64,000 nucleotides of DNA from Lipingzhangella_A rawalii (GCF_031628175.1 NZ_JAVLVT010000005.1:310001-374000), one strand, 5' to 3'; shown: positions 1 to 7,958, numbered from the stretch's first letter. Numbers and translations: made by a program. The notes: generated from the letters alone by a model not told the origin.

Positions 1-78
1 CCGCTGGTCGCCACGCTCGTCGATGCGACCGGTCTGTTGATCTACTTCACCATCGCCCGTGCGATCCTCGGTATCTGA
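1..78 (+). CDS. mgtE: MgtE-type magnesium transporter, C-terminal end only
   Basis: The window opens inside this reading frame. The last 25 residues, ending at the TGA at 76-78, read PLVATLVDATGLLIYF followed by TIARAILGI. The VDATGLLIYF segment matches the last membrane helix of MgtE-family divalent cation channels/transporters. Only this tail is present, so the cytoplasmic gating domains cannot be checked. The stop overlaps the ATG of the next gene by one base (TGATG), so the two are probably cotranscribed. Confidence 0.7.
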   Translation, partial: PLVATLVDATGLLIYFTIARAILGI

Positions 79-890
79 TGATGAACCGGAACCGCGTGGC
101 GGTGTTCCTGGCTCGCATACGGATTCCCCTCGTGCTGGTCGGGGCGGTGCTGATCCTTCCCGGGGAGTGGCTGGGGGTGCCGTTCTGGCTGGGGGTCTCC
201 GTGTTCGTGATGGCCCTGGCGGTATACCTGCGTCTGGGACGGGTGCGGAGGGCCGAACGCACGGTTGTGCCGCCGGTGTCCGGCCGCTGGATGGCGCTCA
301 ACACGCCCGCGGACGGGGTGCCCAGCCACGGGTTGCACACCTACGGCCAGACCTATGCGATCGACCTCGTGGCCGAGCCGGCGGACGCCAGCCGGCCCGA
401 CGTCGGCTGGCGTCCGCTGAGCCGGCCCCCGCAGGACTTTCCGGCGTTCGGGGAGCCCGTGCTGGCTCCGGGGCCCGGACGGGTGCTGCGTGTTCGGGAC
501 ACCCAGCGCGACCACCGGAGCCGCACCTCCTGGCCGCTCGTGTTCGGCATGATCGTGGAGGGAGCGGTCCGGGAACTGGGTGGCCCCGGGCGCATCCTCG
601 GCAACCACGTGGTGCTGGCACTGGACTCCGGAGACTACGCCGTGCTGGCGCATCTGAAACAGGGGTCGACGCTGGTCGCGGTGGGGGACACGGTGGTGGC
701 CGGTCAGCCCCTCGCCGCCTGCGGCAACTCGGGGAACAGCAGCGAGCCCCACGTACACTTCCAGCTCATGGACCATCCGCGGGTCTGGCTGGCGGCGGGG
801 CTACCGTTCCGGTGGGAGCGGTACGTGGACGCGGCGAGCGGGCGGGAGTACTCAGGTGTGCCCACATCCTGGCGTCCCGTGTGGCTGTGA
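78..890 (+). CDS. Membrane-anchored M23 (LytM-like) peptidase-fold protein
   Basis: A 270-residue protein. Two hydrophobic segments lie within residues 10-55, followed by a soluble domain that should face outward. The soluble part has the M23 zinc-peptidase pattern: a first motif HGLHTYGQTYAID offering His and Asp ligands, a later HLKQGS segment, and the HxH motif EPHVHFQL near residue 238. M23 enzymes cut peptidoglycan cross-bridges, but membrane-bound relatives without that activity exist, so hydrolase activity is inferred. The start overlaps the upstream mgtE stop by one base. The 3' end overlaps the converging regulator gene by 39 bp. The first of two adjacent ATG codons was used; the start at 81 is equally possible. 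Confidence 0.75.
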   Translation: MMNRNRVAVFLARIRIPLVLVGAVLILPGEWLGVPFWLGVSVFVMALAVYLRLGRVRRAERTVVPPVSGRWMALNTPADGVPSHGLHTYGQTYAIDLVAEPADASRPDVGWRPLSRPPQDFPAFGEPVLAPGPGRVLRVRDTQRDHRSRTSWPLVFGMIVEGAVRELGGPGRILGNHVVLALDSGDYAVLAHLKQGSTLVAVGDTVVAGQPLAACGNSGNSSEPHVHFQLMDHPRVWLAAGLPFRWERYVDAASGREYSGVPTSWRPVWL

Positions 891-1670
891 CCCCTCCGGG
901 CTCCCCTGCGCGGCAGTGAGAACATAGCCACTGCCGCGCACCGTACGGATGGTCAGGGGGGCGGTGCCAACCGCCAGCTTGGCCCGCAGCCGGCGCACGT
1001 ACAGCCCGATGGTGTCGGACGATCCGCAGGTGCGGCGTCCCCACACCGCCGACCACACCTCCCGGCGGGGGACCACGCGCCCGCAGTTCAACACCAGGTG
1101 GTAGAGCAGCTCGAACTCCCGGTGGGTGAGGTCGACCCGGTATCCGTCGATCCAGGCTCGGATCCCGCCCGGATCCAGTTCCAGCGGGCCGTGTCGCAGG
1201 ACGCCGCGGGTGCCGTCCGGCAGGGCGGGGGGCGTGGTGGGGCCTGCTTCCTCGTCGCGGGCCCGCACCGTGGAGTGGGCGATCCGGGCCAGGTCCCCAG
1301 CCGCGAACGGACAGGCCAGTGTGGCGCTCGCCCCGGCGGCGAGCGCCGCCATCCCCGTGTCCCCACCTCCGGACCCGTCCCGGTGCGCGCGGTGTCTGTG
1401 CTGGTGGGAGCGCTGGGAGTGCACCCCCACCACGACCGCGACACCCACCTCCGCACGCACCAGGGAGACCACTCTCCGCAGGGGTGGATCGGCGACCGCG
1501 CAGCCGAGGACGACCACATCCGGACGCAACGGGCCGATCCACGCCATCCCCTCGGCCACATCCGGGCTCGCCCACGCTGTCACCTGGTGTGTGGCCAGTG
1601 CCTCCACCAGCGGCTGTCCGTCCTCCGCGACCTGGTGCGCGGCGATCAGCAGTAGCCGGGGCGTGGTCAT
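852..1670 (-). CDS. OmpR/PhoP-type winged-helix regulator with degenerate receiver
   Basis: About 272 residues. The C-terminal half is a clear OmpR-type winged-helix DNA-binding domain (HREFELLYHLV, then IGLYVRRLRAKL, then IRTVRGSGYVLT). The N-terminal half has a receiver-like fold, but the strand that should end in the phosphorylated Asp reads PDVVVLGCAV, with Gly in the acceptor position. It is therefore probably not controlled by a histidine kinase phosphate, and no kinase gene is adjacent. The ATG at 1670 was chosen because GGAG lies at proper spacing; the frame stays open further upstream. It is divergent from pstS and has a PHO-box-like repeat upstream. A second, similarly degenerate regulator lies on the other side of the pst genes, so a role in phosphate control is likely but inferred. 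Confidence 0.75.
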   Translation of the reverse strand: MTTPRLLLIAAHQVAEDGQPLVEALATHQVTAWASPDVAEGMAWIGPLRPDVVVLGCAVADPPLRRVVSLVRAEVGVAVVVGVHSQRSHQHRHRAHRDGSGGGDTGMAALAAGASATLACPFAAGDLARIAHSTVRARDEEAGPTTPPALPDGTRGVLRHGPLELDPGGIRAWIDGYRVDLTHREFELLYHLVLNCGRVVPRREVWSAVWGRRTCGSSDTIGLYVRRLRAKLAVGTAPLTIRTVRGSGYVLTAAQGSPEGSQPHGTPGCGHT

Positions 1671-1763
1671 GGCGATCTCCGTGCCGGTCCGGGCGGGCCC
1701 GGGGCCCGCAGTGTTCACCCAGAGTCCCTCCGCTGTGCGGTGTGTGCGTCACATCCAAAGCCA

Positions 1764-1785
1764 GCGAGCTGAACCGGTGGTGAAC
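1764..1785 (-). promoter_or_regulatory. PHO-box-like 11-bp direct repeat upstream of regulator gene
   Basis: On the minus strand two consecutive 11-mers read GTTCACCACCG and GTTCAGCTCGC. This matches the actinobacterial PhoP box layout: 11-bp direct repeats beginning GTTCA. The site lies about 95 bp upstream of the regulator start at 1670. Another single GTTCACC on the minus strand is at 1808-1814 and a forward GTTCACC is at 1713-1719, so the divergent region has several half-sites. Confidence 0.6.
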
Positions 1786-1870
1786 GGGGGCTGGACACCA
1801 CTCGACCGGTGAACTGTCCCTGGGGTGGGGCGCGGTGAGCCGCACCGGGATCCGTGCTGCCTGCGTCGTG

Positions 1871-1892
1871 GTTCATCTCCTGTTCGTGTCCC
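1871..1892 (+). promoter_or_regulatory. PHO-box-like direct repeat upstream of pstS
   Basis: Two adjacent 11-mers, GTTCATCTCCT and GTTCGTGTCCC, are followed by a weaker third unit beginning GGTCA (1893-1903). Spacing and sequence fit the PhoP box of streptomycetes. The site sits about 100 bp upstream of the pstS ATG, as expected for phosphate-starvation activation. The rest of the 323-bp divergent region (1671-1993) contains no gene that I can support. Confidence 0.65.
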
Positions 1893-1993
1893 GGTCAGTG
1901 CCCGGCTGCCGGAGATCCGTCGTGACGTCGGATGTGACCCGTAGCTTCCTGTCCTGGTTGATCCCGATATCTCATGAGCGAGGAGTCGAACCG

Positions 1994-3064
1994 ATGCGCA
2001 ACTGGCGTTCCACGACCGCGGTACTGGCGGTCATCCCCCTGCTCGCCACGGCGTGTGACGCGGAGGCCCAGGGCGAGGGGGGTGACCTCTCCGCGGACCT
2101 AACCGGCGCGGGGGCGACGTTCCCGAATCCGCTGTTCCAGGACTGGCAGTACGAGTACGCCTTCGAGCAGCCGGGGGTGCACATCAACTACCAGAGCATC
2201 GGCTCTGGGGGAGGTATCGAGCAGTTCCTCCAGGACACGGTGGACTTCGGCTCCTCCGAGCGCTACCTGGATGACGACGAGCTGGATGCTGCCCGCGATC
2301 AGCGCGGCTGCGACCCCATCCAGTTCCCGGTGATCTTCGGTTCCGTGGTGCCGGCGGTCGACAATCCGGACCTGGAGGGGCTCGTCCTCGACGCCGCCAC
2401 CCTCGCCGCGATCTTCGACCGGGAGATCACCAGCTACGACGACGAGGCGATCGCCGAACTCAACCCGGACATGGATCTGCCGGACCAGGAGATCGTGCCC
2501 GTGCACCGTTCCGACGGCTCCGGCACGACCTACGTGTTCACGAACTACCTCTCCCACGAGGTGGAGGAATGGGACGAGGAGTACGGGGCACACACCGAGA
2601 TCGACTGGGCCGAGGGCACGGTCGGCGGCCAGGGTAACGAGGGCGTCGCCGGTGGCGTGTTGCAGAACGAGGGCGGGTTCGGGTACCTCAACCAGTCCTA
2701 CATCCAGGAGGAGGATGACCTCTACCCCGTCTCGGTGATCAACGCCGACGGTAACGCCATCGAGCCCACGCTGGAGGCGACGACCGCCGCGTCGGACGAA
2801 GCGGAGATCCCCGAGGACTACCGATTCGACATCAACGACGTCGGTGGGGAGGGCTTCCCGATCGCCGGGACCAACTGGATCTTCGCCTATGAGTGCGGCT
2901 ACGACGACGACACGGCCGAAGCCCTGCGCGACTACTGGACCTGGGCCACCCAGACCGAGGAGGCGGACGAGCTGGCGGTCGAACTCGGCTACGCCCCGAT
3001 GGGGCCCGAACTCAAGGAGCGTGTGGCCGGGGAGATCGAGCGCATCAACGTCGAGGACGAGTAG
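1994..3064 (+). CDS. pstS: Phosphate ABC transporter, phosphate-binding lipoprotein PstS
   Basis: A 356-residue periplasm-equivalent binding protein that captures phosphate for PstCAB. A short signal peptide ends in LLATAC, a lipobox-like site, so it is probably a lipoprotein. Phosphate-binding loops typical of PstS are present: TGAGATFPNPLF near residue 35, SIGSGGG, RSDGSGTT and GNEGVAGG. The protein is notably acidic (many Asp/Glu, ending INVEDE), as in salt-tolerant organisms. The ATG at 1994 follows GCGAGGAG; the upstream extension of the frame overlaps the PHO-box region and is not credible. It is followed by a strong hairpin and then pstC. Confidence 0.95.
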   Translation: MRNWRSTTAVLAVIPLLATACDAEAQGEGGDLSADLTGAGATFPNPLFQDWQYEYAFEQPGVHINYQSIGSGGGIEQFLQDTVDFGSSERYLDDDELDAARDQRGCDPIQFPVIFGSVVPAVDNPDLEGLVLDAATLAAIFDREITSYDDEAIAELNPDMDLPDQEIVPVHRSDGSGTTYVFTNYLSHEVEEWDEEYGAHTEIDWAEGTVGGQGNEGVAGGVLQNEGGFGYLNQSYIQEEDDLYPVSVINADGNAIEPTLEATTAASDEAEIPEDYRFDINDVGGEGFPIAGTNWIFAYECGYDDDTAEALRDYWTWATQTEEADELAVELGYAPMGPELKERVAGEIERINVEDE

Positions 3065-3072
3065 TTCCCCGC

Positions 3073-3109
3073 ACGGGCGTCGGGGCGCTCCACCCGCCCC
3101 GACGCCCGT
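3073..3109 (+). terminator. Strong hairpin between pstS and pstC
   Basis: A perfect 15-bp stem (3073-3087 with 3095-3109, left arm ACGGGCGTCGGGGCG) with a 7-base loop, starting 9 bp after the pstS stop. There is no T run after it. In binding-protein operons such a hairpin commonly stabilises the first message or partly terminates transcription, giving more PstS than permease. That role is inferred. Confidence 0.7.
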
Positions 3110-3126
3110 CGAGCGGACGGAGTGTC

Positions 3127-4332
3127 ATGTCACCTGAGGTTCAATCGAACACGCCCCCACCCGCCGGGCTGCGGGCCACCGGACGTGGACGGTTCGCTGA
3201 CCCCATCTTCCGCTGGTCAGTGACCGTCGCGGCGTGCACCGTATTCGTCGTCCTCGCCCTGATGGTGCTGCGCACCACCCAAGACGCCTGGCCCATCTTC
3301 CGCAGTGAGGGCTTCTTCGGGTTCCTGCTGGGGGACCAGTGGTCCTCCGGGACCTCCCGGGTCGAGGTCACCGGCGAGTACGGCGCCTTGCCGTTCATCT
3401 ACGGAACACTGGTCACCTCCGCGATCGCGATCGCGCTGGCGTTGCCGCTGGCCATCCTGACCGCCCTGTACATCACCCAACTCGCGCCCCAGCGCCTACG
3501 CAACACGCTGTCCTACACGGTGGAGATGCTCGCCGCGATACCCAGCGTCGTCTTCGGGCTGTGGGGCTTGTGGTTCTTCCTGCCCGTGTTCCTGCGGCCG
3601 CTCCAGGAATTCCTGTCCAGCCACAACCATGTGGCCTCGTTCCTGGTGCTCCTCCTGGTCACCGCCCCGTTCGTGGCCTACCTGACCCGGGCACTCGCCC
3701 GGCGGGTCTGGTCCTGGAGCACCCACCTGCGGGGACGCACGCCGGCCGATGGTCCGGGTGGCGTTCCCCTGCGCGCACTGACCCTGGTGGTACTGGCGGT
3801 CTACACCGGACTGCTCTGGCTTCGCGTCTCGGACGGAATGACGCTGTTCCACGGCCAGGTGTACGGCTTCAGCTACCTTTCCGCCGGAGTCGTACTCGCG
3901 GTGATGATCCTGCCGATCATGACCGCGATCATCCGCGAGGTCATCGCCGTGCACGCCGTGGATCACCAGCACGCCGCCTACGCCATGGGAGCCACCCGCC
4001 ACGAGGTGATTACCCGGTTGATCCTGCCGGCCAGTTTCTCCGGCATCGTCGGGGCCACCATGCTCGGACTCGGGCGCGCTCTTGGCGAGACCATCGCGGT
4101 GTTGATGCTCGTCGGTGGATCGCAACGCGCCGGGGACAGCCTGCTGTTTCCCGGCGACACCATGGCCGCACACATCGCCGCCACCTTCCAGGACGCCACT
4201 CAGGAGGCGATCTGGGGCCTCATGGCCATCGGGGTGGCCCTGTTCATCGTCACCATGATCGTCAACATCGCCGCTCGCCTGCTGGTCTGGCGCGTGGGTC
4301 GGCTGGCGGGAAAGGGAGCTGCTGCGGCATGA
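3127..4332 (+). CDS. pstC: Phosphate ABC transporter permease PstC
   Basis: A 401-residue integral membrane protein of the PstC family and one half of the phosphate channel. Several hydrophobic helices are visible (VTVAACTVFVVLALMVL, LVTSAIAIALALPLAIL). The binding-protein-dependent permease signature is present in the C-terminal part (AAYAMGATRHEVITRLILP, then GALGETIAVLMLVGG-like LGRALGETIAVLML). The ATG at 3127 has GGAG four bases upstream; spacing is short but no better start is near. Its stop overlaps the pstA start (ATGA), indicating translational coupling. Confidence 0.95.
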   Translation: MSPEVQSNTPPPAGLRATGRGRFADPIFRWSVTVAACTVFVVLALMVLRTTQDAWPIFRSEGFFGFLLGDQWSSGTSRVEVTGEYGALPFIYGTLVTSAIAIALALPLAILTALYITQLAPQRLRNTLSYTVEMLAAIPSVVFGLWGLWFFLPVFLRPLQEFLSSHNHVASFLVLLLVTAPFVAYLTRALARRVWSWSTHLRGRTPADGPGGVPLRALTLVVLAVYTGLLWLRVSDGMTLFHGQVYGFSYLSAGVVLAVMILPIMTAIIREVIAVHAVDHQHAAYAMGATRHEVITRLILPASFSGIVGATMLGLGRALGETIAVLMLVGGSQRAGDSLLFPGDTMAAHIAATFQDATQEAIWGLMAIGVALFIVTMIVNIAARLLVWRVGRLAGKGAAAA

Positions 4333-5267
4333 GTACCACCACACGCTTGGCAACCACGACTGGGACCCCGGCTGGCACCGCGCCGAGCGGGCACCGCAGC
4401 CTGTTGGTCAAGGGACGCAACGCCCGGTCCCGGCAGGTCACGAACCGGATCGTCGACGTGGTGTTGACCGGGGCGATGCTCGTGGCGCTCACCCCCCTGG
4501 TGCTCATCCTCGTCGAGGTTGCCCGCAGGGGCGCCGGGGTCATCGACTGGGGATTCTTCACCCAGCCCGAACCCCCGCCGCGGCGGGAAGGGGGCGGCTA
4601 TGTCGCGGGCTTCTTCGGAACCGCCTACATCATGCTGTTGGCCATCGTCATGGCGATCCCGCTGGGAATCGCGACCGCGGTCTATCTCGTCGAGTATGGT
4701 CGCGGGCGACTCGCCACCCTGATCCGCTTTTTCACCGACGTGATGACCGGTATTCCCTCAATCTTCGTCGGTCTGTTCGTCTACGGCCTGCTCGTGGTCG
4801 GTTGGGGACAGCTCCAGTTCGGCACCTTCGTCGCCTCGGTTGCCATCGCCATCATGATGCTGCCGATCGTCACCCGTTCCGGGGAAGAAATGCTGCGGCT
4901 GGTCCCGGACGAGCTGAGACAGGCCAGTTTCGCCCTGGGGGCCCGCAAATGGCAGACCGTGCTCAAGACGGTCCTCCCGGCCGCAGGTCCAGGACTCACC
5001 ACCGGGTCCATGCTGGCGATCGCCCGCGGTGCGGGGGAAACCGCACCGCTGCTGCTGACAGCCCTGGGCACCCATGTCATGGTTACCGCGTTCCAGGGAA
5101 CCCCACAGGGCGCGCTTCCGCTTCAGCTGTACCACGGGGCGCGCCAGCCCTTCGAGGCCGGGATCGAACGGGCCTGGGGTGCCGCCCTGTGCCTGTTCGC
5201 CCTGGTGCTGCTCCTGACGATCCTGGCACGGTGGATCGGCTCCCGCGCACGGGTCACCGCGCACTGA
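4329..5267 (+). CDS. pstA: Phosphate ABC transporter permease PstA
   Basis: A 312-residue partner of PstC. The N-terminus is about 45 polar residues, then membrane helices begin at VVLTGAMLVALTPLVLILV. The permease EAA-like loop is ASFALGARKWQTVLKTVLPAA, followed by ARGAGETAPLLLTALG, both typical of PstA. The start codon overlaps the pstC stop. Transcription ends at a perfect hairpin shared with the converging pstB gene. Confidence 0.95.
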   Translation: MSTTTRLATTTGTPAGTAPSGHRSLLVKGRNARSRQVTNRIVDVVLTGAMLVALTPLVLILVEVARRGAGVIDWGFFTQPEPPPRREGGGYVAGFFGTAYIMLLAIVMAIPLGIATAVYLVEYGRGRLATLIRFFTDVMTGIPSIFVGLFVYGLLVVGWGQLQFGTFVASVAIAIMMLPIVTRSGEEMLRLVPDELRQASFALGARKWQTVLKTVLPAAGPGLTTGSMLAIARGAGETAPLLLTALGTHVMVTAFQGTPQGALPLQLYHGARQPFEAGIERAWGAALCLFALVLLLTILARWIGSRARVTAH

Positions 5268-5332
5268 TCCCGGCTTCGTCCGCGCCGCCACAGAGCGGCA
5301 GCGGGCGGGACGGTCGAACCTCGAACACACGT

Positions 5333-5361
5333 CGGGGGTGTCCACCCGGTGGACACCCCCG
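5333..5361. terminator. Bidirectional terminator between pstA and pstB
   Basis: A near-perfect inverted repeat: 5333-5346 (CGGGGGTGTCCACC) pairs with 5348-5361. The centre is one base, so the real loop will be about 5 bases. It lies between two convergent genes, 66 bp after the pstA stop and 69 bp from the pstB stop. There is no strong T run, as usual in this GC range. Confidence 0.75.
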
Positions 5362-5429
5362 AAGTGTGCGTGCGCGGGGCGGAACCGCCGTGGGAGCGCC
5401 GGGCTCCGCACGGCAGCTCCCGGAATGCC

Positions 5430-6278
5430 TCAGCCGAACCGCCCGGTGATGTAGTCCTCGGTGCGTTTATCCGAAGCATTGGTGAAGATGTGGTTGGTGG
5501 AGGCGAACTCGACCAGTTCCCCCGTGCGTTCGCCCACCTCGTCGTCGATGTTCACCGTCAGGAAGGCGGTCATGTCCGAGACTCGGGCCGCCTGCTGCAT
5601 GTTGTGGGTCACCACCACGATGGTGTAGTCGTCCTTGAGTCCGGCCATCAGCTCCTCGATCTTGAGGGTCGCGATCGGGTCCAGGGCCGAGCACGGCTCG
5701 TCCATGAGGATCACGTCAGGCTGAACCGCCAGGGTTCGGGCGATACACAGGCGCTGTTGCTGGCCGCCGGACAGGGCGAGACCACTCATCTTGAGTTTGC
5801 CCCGCACCTCGTCCCACAGGGCCGCGCGGGTCAGCGCTTCCTCCACCAGATCGTCCAGATTTCCACGGAATCCGTTTAGGCGCGGACCGAACGCGACGTT
5901 GTCGTAGATCGACTTGGGGAAGGGATTTGGCTTCTGGAACACCATGCCGATGCGGCGACGCACCTCCACCGGATCGATGTCCGCACCGTAGATGTCCTCC
6001 CCGTTGTAGTGCAGGGTTCCCCCGACCACGGTGCCCGGGACGAGGTCGTTCATCCGGTTCAGGCACCGCAACAGCGTGGACTTTCCACAGCCGCTGGGGC
6101 CGATCAATGCGGTGATCCGGTGCCGGGGGATGTTCAACGAGATGTCGCGTACAGCGGTGAAGCTGCCGTACGAGCACGACACGTCCGCGAGCTCGAAGAC
6201 GTCGTCGCCGCGCGGGATCGGTGACTCCGGCTGCGCCGCCTCGGGCCGCGTGTCCGGTGCTACTACCTGTTGCTGCAT
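5430..6278 (-). CDS. pstB: Phosphate ABC transporter ATP-binding protein PstB
   Basis: A 282-residue ATPase that powers PstSCA. Walker A is GPSGCGKST near residue 54, the signature is LSGGQQQR, Walker B is VILMDEPCSALD, and the switch His is in VVVTHNMQQA. MNDLVPG and FQKPNPFPKSIYDNV are typical of PstB. The ATG at 6278 follows a GGAGGAG Shine-Dalgarno; the longer open frame upstream overlaps regulatory DNA. Unlike the usual pstSCAB order, the gene is inverted and converges on pstA, with its own PHO-box-like repeat upstream. Confidence 0.95.
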   Translation of the reverse strand: MQQQVVAPDTRPEAAQPESPIPRGDDVFELADVSCSYGSFTAVRDISLNIPRHRITALIGPSGCGKSTLLRCLNRMNDLVPGTVVGGTLHYNGEDIYGADIDPVEVRRRIGMVFQKPNPFPKSIYDNVAFGPRLNGFRGNLDDLVEEALTRAALWDEVRGKLKMSGLALSGGQQQRLCIARTLAVQPDVILMDEPCSALDPIATLKIEELMAGLKDDYTIVVVTHNMQQAARVSDMTAFLTVNIDDEVGERTGELVEFASTNHIFTNASDKRTEDYITGRFG

Positions 6279-6326
6279 CGCTCCTCCGCCGAGGCTGACC
6301 GTTCGGACTTCCGCCATGGTCCGGCA

Positions 6327-6348
6327 CGGACATGACCAGCCGGTGAAC
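6327..6348 (-). promoter_or_regulatory. PHO-box-like repeat upstream of pstB
   Basis: On the minus strand GTTCACCGGCT is followed directly by GGTCATGTCCG, an 11-bp spaced repeat. It lies about 50 bp upstream of the pstB start. The first unit is a full GTTCACC match and the second is weaker. It would place the inverted pstB under the same phosphate control as pstSCA. Confidence 0.5.
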
Positions 6349-6564
6349 ATCCGTTGCCCGATAAGCGACCATGCGCTGGCGGGGCGTTGTGTCCCCGGTG
6401 TTGGCCACCCGTGCCCACCCGTGCCCGCCCGTGGCCGCCTCAGCGGTGGCCCACGCCGGAACTGTTCCCGGAGTGTGCACTGGGGTGCCATCACCCGTTC
6501 ATTCCGGTGGCGTTGGATTGCGACCGCCGCCGCACGGCGGGCCATCGACGGCACGGGAGGATGT

Positions 6565-7353
6565 ATGGCTGTCACGGCGGATCTCGTCGACGCCCCGACG
6601 GCCCGCGGGGACGTGCACTCGGAGGTGACCGTTCCGCCTCCCCGGCAGCGCCGCGAACCCCGCCTGTTGTGCCTGGAATCGAGTCCGGAACAGGGGCGGC
6701 GGCTGGCCGGTGCACTGTCGGTCCGGGGGGTCAGCGTGCGCCTGTGCACCGAACCGCTGGAAGGGCTGCTCCGTGCGGGACTGTGGCGCCCGGATCTCGC
6801 CGTGGTGAGTGCGGACCTGGCCGCGGTTCCCGGTGTCCGGCTCGTGCAGCTGCTCCACACAACCTTGGGCATACCGGTCGTGGTGGGGGTCAGCGACCCC
6901 TCGGATTCCCGCGGTGTCAACGCCCTGGCTGCCGGTGCCGTGGCCTGCCTGCCCCGCCCCTACGACCTCGGGGTCGTGCTGCGTCTCGCCGGCGTCCGCG
7001 GTGGCGCGGACGGGCGCTGGGAACCGGCTCCCGAGCCCCTCCGGTGCGGTCACCTGGTCGTGGATGAGGACCTACATCAGGTACGGACGGATGGCCGAAG
7101 CCTCGTCCTTCCCACGCGCGAGTTCCGGCTGCTCAGCCACCTGGTCCGCCACGCACCTCGGGCGGTGACCCGCAGCGAACTGCGGCGCGAGATCTGGAGC
7201 GACAACCGCACCGTGGACACCAACACCATCACGGTGCACGTGCGGCGGCTCCGGCGCCGGCTGCGTGAGCTCGGCGAGGGCGCCACCGGGTGCGCGCTGG
7301 TGACCGTTCGCGGAGTGGGCTACCGGATGGAGGTCGTATCGAGGTGGGGCTGA
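6565..7353 (+). CDS. OmpR/PhoP-type winged-helix regulator with degenerate receiver (second)
   Basis: A 262-residue protein. About 35 disordered residues precede a receiver-like domain (LLCLESSPEQGRRLAGAL to YDLGVVLRLAG). The position of the phosphorylated Asp is Ser (PDLAVVSADL), so classical phosphorylation is unlikely. The C-terminal 100 residues form a winged-helix domain (TREFRLLSHLVRH, then TVHVRRLRRRLREL, then VTVRGVGYRM). The ATG at 6565 has GGGAGG four bases before it. The gene is divergent from pstB. It resembles the regulator at 852-1670 in both architecture and missing Asp, and the two bracket the pst genes. No sensor kinase is adjacent. Confidence 0.75.
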   Translation: MAVTADLVDAPTARGDVHSEVTVPPPRQRREPRLLCLESSPEQGRRLAGALSVRGVSVRLCTEPLEGLLRAGLWRPDLAVVSADLAAVPGVRLVQLLHTTLGIPVVVGVSDPSDSRGVNALAAGAVACLPRPYDLGVVLRLAGVRGGADGRWEPAPEPLRCGHLVVDEDLHQVRTDGRSLVLPTREFRLLSHLVRHAPRAVTRSELRREIWSDNRTVDTNTITVHVRRLRRRLRELGEGATGCALVTVRGVGYRMEVVSRWG

Positions 7354-7486
7354 GGGGCTGGACGGTCGGGGCCACCCCCCGGTCCATCGGGGCAGGAACG
7401 GGCCGGTGGGGGTGGGAGGTGCCGGGGCGGGGCCACAGCCCGCAGGATCCTGTGTGACGTGGCCGTCGCGGCTGGCATTCCCGCCT

Positions 7487-7511
7487 CCGGGCCTGCCCAC
7501 TGCGGGCCCGG
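7487..7511. terminator. Possible terminator between regulator and panD
   Basis: A perfect 7-bp stem, CCGGGCC (7487-7493) with GGCCCGG (7505-7511), with an 11-base loop. It lies 31 bp beyond the panD stop on the minus strand and between convergent genes. It is short and has no T run, so support is modest. Confidence 0.35.
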
Positions 7512-7541
7512 CTGCACCGCTGGTCCGCAAGCCGGACGAGT

Positions 7542-7958
7542 TCAGTTGATGGCGGCACCGGAGCGACGCTGGTCCGATCCGGGAACCGGTTCGGCCATGT
7601 CCGAGCCCAGCGCCACGATCCGGTTGTCGGAGTCCACATGCACCACCCGGGGCTGGTGATCCCGACGTTCCCGCTCGTCCAACTGGGCGTAGGACATGAT
7701 GATGACCAGATCGCCGGGGCTGACCAAATGTGCGGCGGCCCCGTTGATACCGATCACCCCGCTGCCCGCGTCCCCGGTGATCACATAGGTGACCAGACGG
7801 TTTCCGTTGTCGATGTCGACCACGTGAACCTGTTCACCGTCCACGAGGTCCGCGGCGGCCATGAGATCGGCGTCGACTGTGAGGGATCCGACATAGTGCA
7901 GGTCGGCCTGGGTGACGGTCGCACGGTGGATCTTGCCATTGACCAGTGTGCGCAGCAC
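7542..7958 (-). CDS. panD: Aspartate 1-decarboxylase (pyruvoyl enzyme)
   Basis: A 138-residue proenzyme that makes beta-alanine from aspartate for pantothenate and CoA. The self-cleavage site is present: YVGSLTVDADL around residue 24-25, where Ser becomes the pyruvoyl group after cleavage of the Gly-Ser bond. The substrate-pocket segment GDAGSGVIGINGAAAHL and the core PGDLVIIMSYAQ are well conserved. The last 30 residues are a polar tail. It starts at a GTG (7958) preceded by AAGGAG. It appears monocistronic. Confidence 0.95.
   Translation of the reverse strand: MLRTLVNGKIHRATVTQADLHYVGSLTVDADLMAAADLVDGEQVHVVDIDNGNRLVTYVITGDAGSGVIGINGAAAHLVSPGDLVIIMSYAQLDERERRDHQPRVVHVDSDNRIVALGSDMAEPVPGSDQRRSGAAIN

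Noticed and set aside
1835..1993. Upstream extension of pstS
   Set aside because: The frame is open but would place coding sequence over the PHO-box-like repeats and before the signal peptide. The ATG at 1994 has a good ribosome site.
5430..6920. PstB extended to 496 residues
   Set aside because: The extra N-terminus overlaps the divergent regulator gene and has no homology; GGAGGAG precedes the ATG at 6278.
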